The translations under genes and the position numbers were made by a program. Under the pieces are notes generated by a model. The model searched no databases. It was given only the letters and a program-made list of their open reading frames with translations, and was not told where the DNA came from. This document shows positions 32,723 to 42,289 of a stretch of 64,000 nucleotides of DNA, piece after piece (the first letter of the stretch is position 1; every line of letters begins with the position of its first letter). Source of the stretch: CBDCFV01 sp963664625 (lineage in GTDB: Bacteria > Chloroflexota > Dehalococcoidia > Lucifugimonadales > UBA3495); contig OY761541.1 in assembly GCA_963664625.1 (NCBI GenBank), positions 3,698,279 through 3,762,278 on the forward strand, in the 5' to 3' direction.

Positions 32723-32817
32723 TGTTGCTCCAACGGTGTGGTGTTGCGGGGCGTTGCTTATTGCCTGATTAAAGATCGGTGTGTGAGCGGGAATGACAGG
32801 AACAAGGTCCACATAGC

Positions 32818-34098
32818 CTAGCTCAGGCCGAACTGTTTCCGGGCGTTACCGCCCATCATCCTGGCTATTGCGGCGCGTTCCACGTCAGCTTGGGCAAGTA
32901 TCTGGATGGCGTCCCAAGCGCTGGTGGTGTCGTGGTGCGGGTACCGGGACCCCCAGACGACTTTCTCCTCAAAGGAATGGGGAAGCTCCTGAATCAGCCG
33001 CTCCTCGGCGTCGAAGCCGAGCATGACCCGGCCTTCCTCCCACATCTCTTCCGGGTCAGTCCTGACCGGATAGTAATGCTGGAGAGGAATGACCCTTGTT
33101 GAGGCCTCCATCTTCTCCAGGACTTCTTCCATCCAGGACGCCTTCCCGTGGGCCATGACGACCTTCATATCGGGGAAGCGCTGCATCACGGTGTAGCCGA
33201 TCAAGGTGGTTGCGACGAACAGGTGGTTGTCCAGCCAGTGGGACAAAATCGGGGCCAATGGATGCCCCAAGGGAACCATCCCTGAAGCCGGGGACACGCG
33301 GTTGAACTCGCCGATGCCGCCGCCGGCACGAGGGCCTCCACCCCCGCCCGTCAGGGCCGGAGTCTGCGTCAGCCGTCCCTTGACCTTTTCCATGAAGGGG
33401 CCGTGGGACGTCCACTCCGGGTTCCACAGACCGGCGGTCGGGTGCACGGCCGCCGTCATACCCAAGCTTTCCAGTTCCCCCCAGAGAGGGTCGTAGTAGG
33501 GATGGGTGAGATACCGTCCCTCCATGAACATGGGACGAATGAAGGCCCCGCGGAAACAACGTATAGCGGCAACGCGGCGCAACTCGGCTATAGCGAAGTC
33601 CATGTTGCCCAGCGGAACCATCGCGGCGGCGAAGAGGCGGTCGGGCGCGGCTTGGCAGAATTCCGCCATCCAGTTGTTGTACGCCCGGGCCAGTGCGTAG
33701 GCCACGTCTGGGTCTTCCACCAAGTGGAAGCCCTCGGCGAACCAAGTGGGGTACAGGAAGGCGCGGTCGATGCCCATGGCGTTCATGTCCCGCAGCCTGG
33801 CCTGCGGGTCCCACGCGCCTTCACTCATCGGGTGGCGGGCGTCCGGGTCCAACTCGCCGATGGAGTCCCACGTCATTCCGGGCTTCCAGATGGCATGGCG
33901 GGGTATGTTGGAGTTGGCGGTGTCCCGGAACACTTGGCCGTTGATTTTGAGGTAGGAATCGTACCGGCCTTCTTCACGCCACAGGGCATGTTTGCCCAGA
34001 ACCCGGTACTCGGGATCCAGGTACTTTTCCCACACCTCGCGCGGCTCAACCACGTGGGAATCGCTGTCAAAGACCTCGAAATCTTTGATGGTTGTCAT
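32818..34098 (-). CDS. Amidohydrolase-2 family protein
   Basis: A 426-residue metal-dependent hydrolase/decarboxylase of the ACMSD-like group. The metal site begins with DSDSHVVEP in place of the DxHxH pattern, followed by the central AAVHPTAG His and VVWGSRYPHHD at the C-terminal side. A Gly-rich insertion (TGGGGGPRAGGGIG) interrupts the barrel near residue 245. Members decarboxylate or hydrolyse aromatic and cyclic carboxylates. It is the second of two amidohydrolase genes in tandem, after the one at 34123, and precedes an LLM monooxygenase. Confidence 0.88.
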   Translation of the reverse strand: MTTIKDFEVFDSDSHVVEPREVWEKYLDPEYRVLGKHALWREEGRYDSYLKINGQVFRDTANSNIPRHAIWKPGMTWDSIGELDPDARHPMSEGAWDPQARLRDMNAMGIDRAFLYPTWFAEGFHLVEDPDVAYALARAYNNWMAEFCQAAPDRLFAAAMVPLGNMDFAIAELRRVAAIRCFRGAFIRPMFMEGRYLTHPYYDPLWGELESLGMTAAVHPTAGLWNPEWTSHGPFMEKVKGRLTQTPALTGGGGGPRAGGGIGEFNRVSPASGMVPLGHPLAPILSHWLDNHLFVATTLIGYTVMQRFPDMKVVMAHGKASWMEEVLEKMEASTRVIPLQHYYPVRTDPEEMWEEGRVMLGFDAEERLIQELPHSFEEKVVWGSRYPHHDTTSAWDAIQILAQADVERAAIARMMGGNARKQFGLS

Positions 34099-34122
34099 AA
34101 TGAACGGCTCAACCTGACCGGG

Positions 34123-35511
34123 CTACCATCGGACCACCGATGACTCCGGTTTCAGGGATTCCCTGATTTCATCCTCGTCGGGCCACCAGTCGGGGCGCTG
34201 TATTTCGGTTACACGGTCGCGGATTATCTTGGTGGGCGGCTTGATGCTGTAGAGACGGCGCGCGTTTGCCCCCAGGAACCGGGCTTGGTCGTCTATGGGC
34301 AACTCGCACTCCTCCATCGTCTCGATGGCCCTCCAAGCGTCGTCGCCGTCGTGGTGGTAGACATCGGACGCCCACGCCAGTATGTCCCGGTAGAAGTCGG
34401 GCAGGCGCGACGGAGGCGCTTCATCCCCCTCGAACCCGGTGACGCAGTGCTGGAAGAAGGTCTCGCTGGGGAGTTGCTTCAACGGGGGTAACTGCCGGTC
34501 GTTGCGGTAGAGCCTGTAGGTCTTGTCGCACTCGTCCAGCAGGAAGCTCAACCAAGTGGAGGAGGCCTCGAACACGGCGGCCTTGATTCCGGGATGACGC
34601 TCAAAGAACCCCGACATGAGCACCATGGTCACCCATAGGGACGCCTCGGCCTGGAAGTTCTGCACGTTGCCGAGGAGGTTGTGGGGCAGGCCCGATGACG
34701 AGATTGTCCTCCTGATAAGTTCGGCGCCCGAATACTGGTCGGAATAGCCGGCCGGTTTCGCAATACCGATGGCCGGGAAGGGGTGCATACCGTAGACCAG
34801 CCCGGTGTCTTCGAGGGCATTCCACACACCCTCATACTTGGGCTGGATCGGGTAGTTGCCCATTGCGTCCATGGGCCGGATAAGAGCGACGCGGCAGCCC
34901 TTGGCGGCTACGCGGTAGACCTCTTCAGCGGCGTATTTGGGGTTTTGCATGGGGATGAGGGCGGCGAAGAAGAGCCGTTCCGGGTCTTCCAGGGTGTACT
35001 CGTAGGCCCAGTCGTTGTAGGCCTTGCACATGGCCCTGGCCCCCAAGGCGTTCTGCAACCAAGGGTAGGTGTCTATGCTGGTGGGTATGATCATGACCTG
35101 GTCGATGCCCTGGACGTCCATGTCGCGTAGCCGGGGGCCGGGCTCGTCGGCTCCGGCGTGGGCCAAGTAATCCGACTGTTCCTGGGTGAGAGCGGTCTCG
35201 GGCCGGAGGTTGCGGACGTTGAGGGCCCGCTGGATGTCGTGTTTCAAGCCGGGACCGGCCAGCCTAACGATGTCTATCATGCCGGGACCGGTCTTGGGAG
35301 TGGGTGAAAAGCTGTTGACGTCGGCCTTGCCGTTGACCAGCAACTGGCCCGACTCGGCGTCGTACCACAAGGTATCCTTCAGGGCTTGCAGTTCGTCCTT
35401 GGTAAGGTTGTCTGCGGCCCGTTCCCATATCTTGACCGGCTCCACGATGTGCGCGTCACAGTCGAAGGTGGGAAAATCCTTGGTCATTGGCCTGAATCGC
35501 TGGACCGGCAC
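34123..35511 (-). CDS. Amidohydrolase-2 family protein
   Basis: A 462-residue paralogue of the neighbouring amidohydrolase. The start is GTG 35511, which has GGAGG seven bases upstream; an internal ATG at 35487 has no ribosome site. The family opening is FPTFDCDAHIVEPVKIWE, the middle has GMHPFPAIG, and WASDVYHHDGDDAW replaces the usual WGSDxPHxD near the C-terminus. Activity (decarboxylase or hydrolase) cannot be told from sequence. The 303 bases upstream separate it from a divergent paralogue at 35815. Confidence 0.86.
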   Translation of the reverse strand: MPVQRFRPMTKDFPTFDCDAHIVEPVKIWERAADNLTKDELQALKDTLWYDAESGQLLVNGKADVNSFSPTPKTGPGMIDIVRLAGPGLKHDIQRALNVRNLRPETALTQEQSDYLAHAGADEPGPRLRDMDVQGIDQVMIIPTSIDTYPWLQNALGARAMCKAYNDWAYEYTLEDPERLFFAALIPMQNPKYAAEEVYRVAAKGCRVALIRPMDAMGNYPIQPKYEGVWNALEDTGLVYGMHPFPAIGIAKPAGYSDQYSGAELIRRTISSSGLPHNLLGNVQNFQAEASLWVTMVLMSGFFERHPGIKAAVFEASSTWLSFLLDECDKTYRLYRNDRQLPPLKQLPSETFFQHCVTGFEGDEAPPSRLPDFYRDILAWASDVYHHDGDDAWRAIETMEECELPIDDQARFLGANARRLYSIKPPTKIIRDRVTEIQRPDWWPDEDEIRESLKPESSVVRW

Positions 35512-35814
35512 GGCGGGCCTCCTCTTCGCAACGCGGCGGGTCTGTCGAGTACGATATTGGGCCTAATCTAGCAAGGGGTATTCCCATTGTCAACGGACCG
35601 GCGGGTTGCGTGTGATGGAATCGTAGCACTATAGTTGGGGCGGACAGATTTCGAGTCCCGTTGAATCTGATATGCGGATATAATGGTAGACCCACCGGAA
35701 CGGGTGGGGAGGTATAGTATCGGTGTTTGTCCGGGGGAACGGTATGTGGATTCCCGCCTTCGCGGGAATGACGATGAAGGTGATACTGCCAAAGACTATG
35801 TAAGGAGAACCCAA
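35512..35814. other. Divergent promoter region with palindromic unit
   Basis: The interval between two divergent amidohydrolase genes. It contains the palindrome ATTCCCGCCTTCGCGGGAAT at 35750-35769 and presumably both promoters, which I cannot place with confidence. A ribosome site (AAGGAG) for the right-hand gene lies at 35802-35807. Confidence 0.6.
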
Positions 35815-36957
35815 ATGGCGACCGTCCATTACAATCAATTGATTTCGGCCGATTCTCATGTTATGGAGCCGCCCGACCTGTGGTGGAATGCCTTGGGAAC
35901 AAAATTCGGGGACCGCACTCCCCGGCTGATCGACGAATACAAGGGTGAGAAGGGCAATTTCTTCTATTCCGGGTATGCCGGCGCACCAGTGCAGCGGGTC
36001 CGTATAGCACTGTCCAGCCAGACCGAGGCCGCGGCCCATGAAGCCGAGGAACGGGGCATGGGCGGCGTGGGATACGACCCGGAGGTGCGGGTCAAGTGGC
36101 AGGTGGAAGCGGGTATAGACGCGGAAGTGATGAACCCCACCACCATGCTGGGAATTATGCGCAACCCCGACGTGCCAGTGTTGCAGGCCTGCTCGGAAGT
36201 GTTCAACGACTGGCTCGCCGAGTTCGTTTCCTACAGTCCCAAGCGGCTCATCGGCATCAGCACCATTCCCATGAACGACGTTGACTGGGCGGTCAGCGAA
36301 CTGCACAGGACGCTGAGCAGGGGCCTCAACAGCCCCATGATCAACTGCCAGGCCCCAGAGGGCTGTCCGCCGTACCGCGACCTCGTCTATGACAAGTTCT
36401 GGGCCGCGGCCGAGGAGGCCGGAGTCCCCGTAACCCTGCACATCCTGACCGGCAAGGTGGTGGACGCCCTCTTCCTCGCCCGGATGGGACAGACCCCGGA
36501 AGAGACCGCCGCCAATCCCGGCCTATGGATTGACCTGTTCATCGAAGCGCAGACGGTCCTCGCCAACGACTTCATCTACGGAGGCATCCTGGACCGCTTT
36601 CCCAACCTGAAGGTGCTTTGCAGCGAATTCGAGATCTCGTGGATACCGGGCTTCATGTCCAGGCTGGACCAGATCGAAGACGTGGCCCCCCGGCTGAACC
36701 TGCCCAAGCTCAAGATGAAAGCCAAGGACTACATGACGACCCGGGTATTTCATGGGTTCATCGACGACACGGCGGCCGAATTCGCCATTCCGCACGTGGG
36801 GGCCGACCGGGTACTGTGGGGGTCGGACTTCCCGCACATCCGGTCCATAGGGTTGGACGCCCAGTCAACGTTGTACCAGCAGTTGCAGACCTTCTCGGGA
36901 GAGGACCAAGCCAAACTGGTGGGCGGAAACGCCGTGACCGTGTTCAACCTGGACTAA
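35815..36957 (+). CDS. Amidohydrolase-2 family protein
   Basis: A 380-residue ACMSD-like metal-dependent enzyme with a good ribosome site. It opens with ISADSHVMEPPDLW, has VTLHILTGK in the middle and VLWGSDFPHIRS near the C-terminus, the usual third metal/acid motif. The C-terminal KLVGGNAVTVFNLD is standard for the family. It is followed after 63 bases by an LLM monooxygenase gene on the same strand, the same pairing as the mirror-image genes at 31670-34098. Confidence 0.9.
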   Translation: MATVHYNQLISADSHVMEPPDLWWNALGTKFGDRTPRLIDEYKGEKGNFFYSGYAGAPVQRVRIALSSQTEAAAHEAEERGMGGVGYDPEVRVKWQVEAGIDAEVMNPTTMLGIMRNPDVPVLQACSEVFNDWLAEFVSYSPKRLIGISTIPMNDVDWAVSELHRTLSRGLNSPMINCQAPEGCPPYRDLVYDKFWAAAEEAGVPVTLHILTGKVVDALFLARMGQTPEETAANPGLWIDLFIEAQTVLANDFIYGGILDRFPNLKVLCSEFEISWIPGFMSRLDQIEDVAPRLNLPKLKMKAKDYMTTRVFHGFIDDTAAEFAIPHVGADRVLWGSDFPHIRSIGLDAQSTLYQQLQTFSGEDQAKLVGGNAVTVFNLD

Positions 36958-37020
36958 TGGGCTACCCAAAACCGATTGTTCCTGCTGACGCTCGCGCCGA
37001 GGACCACTTACGGAGACGGC

Positions 37021-37938
37021 ATGATAAAGTACTCGTTCCGGCTGCCCAACGCGGACTACCTGGGGTTCCCCGCCACTACCAAAGCCATCGTCGAAACGGC
37101 CTGCAAGGCGGAGGAACTGGGGTTCGACGCCCTGTTCGTCAACGACCACGTCATCGTCGACGATTCCCCGCGAAGCGCTCCGTGGCGCAACGTGTACGAC
37201 CCGTTGATGGTCCTTTCCTACGTGGCGGCCCGCACTTCCAAAGTAAAGCTGGGGACGTCGGTGCTCATCATGCCCTACCGCAACCCCATCGTGACCGCCA
37301 AGATGTTCGCCACCCTCGACCAGATGTCCGAAGGCCGGGCCATCGCCGGCATAGGCGCGGGCTGGAGTGAAGCCGAGTATAACGCGCTGGGTGAGCCCTT
37401 CCGGCAACGCGGGGCGCGCACCAACGAATACCTGCGTCTGTGGAAAGCGTGCTGGGAGCCGGGCCCCACCACCTTCCACGGCCGTTTCTTCTCCTTCGAC
37501 AACATGCACGTCAACCCCAAGCCGGTCCAGCAACCGCACCCGCCGATATGGATTGGCGGCTCCAGCCATGCGTCGCTGCGCCGCGCCGCCCGGTTCGCCC
37601 AAGTCTGGGCGCCAACGCCTACAGCACTGGCGGACTTGATAAGCAACCAAGCATACCTGCGCGACGTGTGCGCCGAAATCGAACGGGAGGACGTGCCCCG
37701 CACCCGGATGAGCTTCCGGGCGAACTTCAGCAGCATTACGGGGAGTTCCGCCGCGGGCGGCGACAGGCCCACCGGCCAAGGCAGCCCGGACCAAGTGGCG
37801 TCGGACATGAACCGTTACCGTCAGGAGGCGGGGTTGGAGGAGTTCCAGATTAACTTCAACGGTTGTGGCAGCCTGCAACAACTGCTGGACTCCATGGACC
37901 TGCTGGTGCAGGAAGTCATCCCCAAGGTCGATTCGTAG
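37021..37938 (+). CDS. LLM-class oxidoreductase (F420- or FMN-dependent)
   Basis: A 305-residue luciferase-like enzyme with GGAG before ATG 37021. Barrel motifs include ELGFDALFVNDHV, KLGTSVLIMPYRNPIVTAK, the GRAIAGIGAGWSEAEY block, and the HPPIWIGG strand. The sequence resembles the TIGR03619-type F420-dependent subgroup. It is probably cotranscribed with the amidohydrolase upstream. Confidence 0.9.
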   Translation: MIKYSFRLPNADYLGFPATTKAIVETACKAEELGFDALFVNDHVIVDDSPRSAPWRNVYDPLMVLSYVAARTSKVKLGTSVLIMPYRNPIVTAKMFATLDQMSEGRAIAGIGAGWSEAEYNALGEPFRQRGARTNEYLRLWKACWEPGPTTFHGRFFSFDNMHVNPKPVQQPHPPIWIGGSSHASLRRAARFAQVWAPTPTALADLISNQAYLRDVCAEIEREDVPRTRMSFRANFSSITGSSAAGGDRPTGQGSPDQVASDMNRYRQEAGLEEFQINFNGCGSLQQLLDSMDLLVQEVIPKVDS

Positions 37939-37988
37939 TGGTGCGAAATCTTTGTAATAATGGGTAGCCGTGCTTGCGGTGCTTTCAT

Positions 37989-38069
37989 GCTATACGGGCG
38001 TCCACAAGGGACGCCCCTACGGTACAGTCCTCGTCTGGTAGGGGCAACCCTTGTGGTTGCCCTCGTTGC
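37989..38069. repeat. 81-bp dispersed double-hairpin repeat, copy 2
   Basis: The reverse complement of the repeat at 14952-15032, with two mismatches by eye and no gaps. It sits 16 bases before another palindromic unit (38086-38105, ATTCCCGCCTGCGCGGGAAT), so the two repeat families are adjacent here. Confidence 0.88.
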
Positions 38070-38085
38070 TGACGGAAGGCTATGG

Positions 38086-38105
38086 ATTCCCGCCTGCGCG
38101 GGAAT
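38086..38105. repeat. Palindromic REP-like unit
   Basis: ATTCCCGCCTGCGCGGGAAT followed by GACGG, the same unit and flank as elsewhere in the window. It lies 64 bases before the acyl-CoA-dehydrogenase-fold gene. Confidence 0.85.
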
Positions 38106-38169
38106 GACGGATGGCCCTTGGGACCACTTTTCATGGTAATGGCGAGTTGAGGCGGGAATCCACAGGTTG

Positions 38170-39351
38170 ATGAACTTGAAGACTTTCCCAACAGACAGGG
38201 ACGAAAAGCACCGGGTCCTGATGGACGCCGTGGAAAGCGTGCGCGGCACGCTGGAAGCCGGGACGGAGGAAAGCGAAGAGACCGCCACCTTGCCCCAAGC
38301 ATCGGTGGACGCCCTCTACGATTCGGGGTTGTTCCGTCTCAAGCTGCCTCACGTGCTGGGCGGCGCCGAAGCGGACTTAGTGACCCAACTGGACGTACTG
38401 GAGGCAATCAGCCGCATAGAGCCGTCGGCGGGCTGGTGCTTGATGATCGGCGCGGCCAGCTTGGGGGGCCTCGGTGCTTTCCTGCCCGACGAGGCCATCG
38501 ACGAGCTTTTCGTGGACGGCAACCCGCCCCGGACGGCGGGCGTCTTCGCGCCCTTCGGCCAAGCCGTGCCGGTGGACGGCGGCTACCGGCTCAACGGCCG
38601 CTGGTCTTTCGCCAGCGGCGTCCGCCATTCCCAGTGGATTTCCGCGGGCGCGCGGGTGGTGACCGAAAAGGAGGGCTACCCTCCCCAAGTCAGGGTGGTG
38701 ATTCCCACCGCCGACGTAAAAATTCACGACAACTGGCAGGTGATGGGGCTTCGCGGCACCGGAAGCTGCGACTTCTCCGTTGAAGACCTTTTCGTGCCCG
38801 ACAGGTTTGCTTGGGACGTGTCGTTGACCGAGCCTTTAAGGGGCGGAGCGATGTACCGGCTGGGAAGGCCGGGCTTCGTTACCAACGAGCATTCGGCCTT
38901 TGCCCTTGGCGTGGGACGCTTGGCCTTGGATGCCGTGACCGAGGTGGCCGCGTCAAAGATGCGCGGCTACAACTCGACCAGCCTGCTGGCCAACCGCGCC
39001 GCCTTCCAGCGAACGTTGAGCGAGAGCGACCTGCGGTTGCGGGCGGCCAGAGCCTTGAACGTGGAAATCCTGGAAGAGGCATGGCAGACGGTGTGCCAAG
39101 GACACACTCCCGGACCGGCGTTGCAGGCGCAGATGCGCAGCGTATGCACCTACACCACCGACGTGGCCGCCGACGTAGCTACGCAAGCCTTCCGTTACGG
39201 CGGAGGTTCCGCCATGTTCACGTCGAGCATCCTGCAACGGTGCCTCCGCGACATCAACGCCGGAGCCCAGCACCAGATGGTCAGCGACGCCGCCTATGAG
39301 AACCACGGACAATTCCTGCTGGGCCTGCCCGACGCGACGGTGATGGAGTAG
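38170..39351 (+). CDS. Acyl-CoA dehydrogenase-fold flavoprotein monooxygenase (group D type)
   Basis: A 393-residue protein from ATG 38170; a TTG directly before it is an alternative. It has the N-terminal helical domain, the beta-barrel GYRLNGRWSFASGVRHSQWI segment, GLRGTGSCDFSVEDLFVP, and the C-terminal helical bundle ending near the RYGGGSAMFTSS motif. This combination is typical of flavin-dependent monooxygenases related to HsaA/DszC rather than true dehydrogenases, and no catalytic Glu of the dehydrogenases is evident. It would oxidise an aromatic or heterocyclic substrate using reduced flavin supplied by a separate reductase. Confidence 0.85.
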   Translation: MNLKTFPTDRDEKHRVLMDAVESVRGTLEAGTEESEETATLPQASVDALYDSGLFRLKLPHVLGGAEADLVTQLDVLEAISRIEPSAGWCLMIGAASLGGLGAFLPDEAIDELFVDGNPPRTAGVFAPFGQAVPVDGGYRLNGRWSFASGVRHSQWISAGARVVTEKEGYPPQVRVVIPTADVKIHDNWQVMGLRGTGSCDFSVEDLFVPDRFAWDVSLTEPLRGGAMYRLGRPGFVTNEHSAFALGVGRLALDAVTEVAASKMRGYNSTSLLANRAAFQRTLSESDLRLRAARALNVEILEEAWQTVCQGHTPGPALQAQMRSVCTYTTDVAADVATQAFRYGGGSAMFTSSILQRCLRDINAGAQHQMVSDAAYENHGQFLLGLPDATVME

Positions 39352-39361
39352 CCGCCGGCCT

Positions 39362-40984
39362 TTAACCCCCTGCCGCGTAGTCCTGGTAGCGGTCGCGCAG
39401 GACTTTCTTATCGAATTTGCCCACGCTGGTCTTGGGGATTTCGTCGATGAAGACCACGTCGTCGGGGAGCCACCAGCGGGCGAACTTGTCGCGGATGAAG
39501 TCCATAACCTGGGCCTTGTCGAGGCTGCCGCGGGCCTCCTCCTTGGGCACCACGCAAGCCAGGGGGCGTTCCTGCCAAGTGGGGTGCGGGATGGCGATGA
39601 CCGCCGCCTCCAGCACGTCGGGATGGGCGATGATGGCCGTTTCCAAGTCCACCGAGGAAATCCACTCGCCGCCGCTCTTGACCATGTCCTTGACCCGGTC
39701 GCCTATCTGGATGTAGCCTTCGGCGTCCACCGAGGCGATGTCGCCGCTGTGGTACCAGCCGTCGATATAGGTCTCAGCGCTGCGCTCGTCGTCGTAGTAC
39801 TCGCTGGCGATCCAGGGACCTCGGAACAGCAGCTCGCCCCGCTGTTCGCCGTCCCAAGGCAAATCTTCGCCGTTTTCGTCCACCAATCGCATCTCCAGCC
39901 CGGCGACCAACATGCCCTGGCTGCCGGCAAGGTTGTATTTTTCGTCTTCCGACAAGTTTTCCAGGTTGGTCTTGACCCGGTTGATGGTCGTAATGGGGGC
40001 GGCCTCGGTCATGCCGTAGGCGTGGACCAAGTCGATGCCCAGCCGCTCCTTGTAGGCCCGGATGACGCTGATGGGGACGGCCGAGCCGCCGGAGTAAATC
40101 TCCCGAACCGAGGAGAAGTCATAGGTCTCGCCGGAACGTTCCAAGTAGTCCAGCAAGGCCACCCAGATGGTGGGCACACCGGCGCTGATAGTGACCCGGT
40201 GCTCTTCTATAAGCTCGCAGATGTCTTGCGAGCCGGGACGGACGCCGGGCATGACCTGGTTGGCCCCGACCATGGTGCCGGTGTAGGGGAAGCCCCAACA
40301 GTTGGCGTGGAACATGGGGACGACGGCGAGGGCGGTGTCGCGCTCAGAGAATGCCATCGTATCCGCCATGGTCTGGGCCATGGTATGCAGGTAAAGGCTG
40401 CGGTGGCTGTACATTACCCCCTTGGGACGGCCGGTGGTGGCCGAGGTGTAGCAGAGGCCGGCCGGAGCATATTCGTCCAGTTCTACCGGCGTAAACTCGT
40501 CGGAGGCTTGGGCAAGGAGCGTTTCGTAACTCAGCGCGCCGGGCAATGACGTGGAGGGTTCGGGATCGTCGGTCATTATCACAAAGTGCTCCACCGACTC
40601 CAACTGCGTCGCCAGTTCCTCCAGGATGGGGGCCAGGTCGGGGTCGACGAGCAGCACCTTGTCCTCGGCGTGGTTGATGATGTAGACCAAGTCCTCGGGG
40701 AACAGGCGGATGTTGATGGTGTGATTGACCGCGCCCATGACCGGCGAGGCGAAGTAGGCCTCCAGGTAGCGGTAGGTATTCCAGCCGAATGTGCCTACCC
40801 GGTCTCCCTGTTTTACGCCCAGAGCAGCCAGGGCGTTGGCCAGCCGGTTCACCCGCAGGCCCAAGTCCCTGTAAGTGTAGCGGTGGGCGCCGTTTTCGGT
40901 CCTGGTAATGATTTCCTTGTCGGGAAAGGCGGTCTTGGCCCGGTCCAGAATCCGGGACACCAGCAACGGATAACGCATAGTCAT
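39362..40984 (-). CDS. AMP-dependent acyl-CoA synthetase/ligase
   Basis: A 540-residue adenylate-forming enzyme of the medium/long-chain fatty-acid ligase group. The P-loop is YTSATTGRPKGV (Ala in place of the common Gly), A5 is AYGMTEAAP, A7/A8 is GWYHSGDIASVDAEGYIQIGDRVKDMVKSGGEWIS, and the C-terminal lysine motif is PKTSVGKFDKK. It activates a carboxylic acid to its CoA ester, a likely entry step for products of the neighbouring oxygenases and hydrolases. The 3' end faces the monooxygenase gene convergently. Confidence 0.92.
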   Translation of the reverse strand: MTMRYPLLVSRILDRAKTAFPDKEIITRTENGAHRYTYRDLGLRVNRLANALAALGVKQGDRVGTFGWNTYRYLEAYFASPVMGAVNHTINIRLFPEDLVYIINHAEDKVLLVDPDLAPILEELATQLESVEHFVIMTDDPEPSTSLPGALSYETLLAQASDEFTPVELDEYAPAGLCYTSATTGRPKGVMYSHRSLYLHTMAQTMADTMAFSERDTALAVVPMFHANCWGFPYTGTMVGANQVMPGVRPGSQDICELIEEHRVTISAGVPTIWVALLDYLERSGETYDFSSVREIYSGGSAVPISVIRAYKERLGIDLVHAYGMTEAAPITTINRVKTNLENLSEDEKYNLAGSQGMLVAGLEMRLVDENGEDLPWDGEQRGELLFRGPWIASEYYDDERSAETYIDGWYHSGDIASVDAEGYIQIGDRVKDMVKSGGEWISSVDLETAIIAHPDVLEAAVIAIPHPTWQERPLACVVPKEEARGSLDKAQVMDFIRDKFARWWLPDDVVFIDEIPKTSVGKFDKKVLRDRYQDYAAGG

Positions 40985-41357
40985 GGGCGGCCCTCTATTG
41001 TTGTCAGAAGTTCAGGGACCCGTTTCTTGCATTCGTACCACCAATGCCATTACAGAAACGAGTTCACAGGCAATTATATGGGTCGCCCAAGTCCCCGGCA
41101 ACGCGCCAAGTGATATAACCAAGACAATGGCATTCCAAGTCTTGGAGTCATTTGGCCGTCATTCCCGTGGACACGGGAATCCATAGCTTCTGGGAAGGTG
41201 AAGTTGGCCGCTGGGAGACAATGTGGATTCCCGCCTTCGCGGGAATGACAGTTGGGGAGGGGAATGACGATTGAAGGTGGAAATTGGGCCACCCAAATTG
41301 TAACGCTATCAGTGGTATAACCTGTTTTGGGTGGGCATGTAAAGAGGAGGGTTTACG
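40985..41357. repeat. Intergenic region with two palindromic units
   Basis: A 373-base gap between divergent genes. It contains ATTCCCGTGGACACGGGAAT (41161-41180) and ATTCCCGCCTTCGCGGGAAT (41227-41246), in the same family as the units elsewhere. The ribosome site of the next gene (GAGGAGGG) lies at its right end. Confidence 0.78.
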
Positions 41358-42233
41358 TTGCGGGTACTGATTATCGGGGGCAGCGGTTTCATCGGGCGGT
41401 ACTTGGCGCGCCGTTTGAGCGGGGGACTTCGGCATGAAGTCGACGGCACCTTTCTATCCCAGGCTCCCCCGGACTACGGCAACTCTTGGCATCGAGTGGA
41501 ACTGAACGATGCGGCGGGGTTGGAGAAGGTGTTCCGGGTGGCCCGTCCCGACGTTGTCGCGCACCTTGCGGCGATGGCGGACGTGGGAACGGCGGAAAGG
41601 GAGCCTGAGCGGGCCACGGCGGTCAACGTGGCCGCCACGTCGGCGATAGCCCTGCTGTGCGAGTTGCACGGGGCCCGACTGGTGTTTGTTTCCACCGAGT
41701 ACGTGTTCGACGGCAGGCATGGGTACTACAAGGAGGACGACCCTCCCAACCCCGTCACCCAATACGGCCGCACCAAGCGGGAGGCCGAGCAGGAAGTGGC
41801 CAGGCTGGCCTCCAATTGGAGCATCCTCCGCACCAGCATCGTTTACGGCTGGCCGCATCCGGGAAAGCGGAACTTTGCCCCTTGGCTGATCGAGCGTCTG
41901 CGGAGCGGCGAACCGTATCACGCCCCCACCGACGTGTACCGGACGCCGGTTTACGTGGAACACTTGGTGGACGGCATCGCTGGACTGACGGAAGGTGAAC
42001 ACCAAGGCATCCACCACGTCGCAGGCAAGGACTGGGTCAGCATGTACGGGTTCGCCCTTGCTATCGCCGAGGCCTTCGACTTGGACCGTCGATTGGTGAT
42101 TCAGGATGCGGACGACTCACGGCCTGCCGATATGCTAGGGCTGGACTGCGCCGCGACGATAGCGCTGCTGGGGATGGAGCAACCGGGGCTGATTGAGGGG
42201 ATTACGGCGATGAGGGCCGGCATAAGCTTCTGA
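41358..42233 (+). CDS. NAD(P)-dependent epimerase/reductase, RmlD-like SDR
   Basis: A 291-residue extended SDR. The start is TTG 41358 with GGAGGG seven bases upstream. Rossmann motif GGSGFIG lies at residues 7-13; the catalytic region shows FVSTEYVFDG and YGRTKREAE (Tyr and Lys). Sequence is closest to the dTDP-4-dehydrorhamnose reductase (RmlD) group, but no other rhamnose genes are nearby, so the substrate may differ. Its 3' end overlaps the decayed VapC frame on the other strand. Confidence 0.85.
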   Translation: MRVLIIGGSGFIGRYLARRLSGGLRHEVDGTFLSQAPPDYGNSWHRVELNDAAGLEKVFRVARPDVVAHLAAMADVGTAEREPERATAVNVAATSAIALLCELHGARLVFVSTEYVFDGRHGYYKEDDPPNPVTQYGRTKREAEQEVARLASNWSILRTSIVYGWPHPGKRNFAPWLIERLRSGEPYHAPTDVYRTPVYVEHLVDGIAGLTEGEHQGIHHVAGKDWVSMYGFALAIAEAFDLDRRLVIQDADDSRPADMLGLDCAATIALLGMEQPGLIEGITAMRAGISF

Positions 42234-42289
42234 TTTGTTCCTGATGGAGGCATGGCAGCAGGGCATTTATTGTGAGGTAATTTTTTCTG

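Noticed and set aside
36618..37370. Forward frame of 250 codons overlapping amidohydrolase and LLM genes
   Set aside because: Arg/Gly/Pro-rich shadow typical of high-GC DNA; both overlapped genes have clear family motifs.
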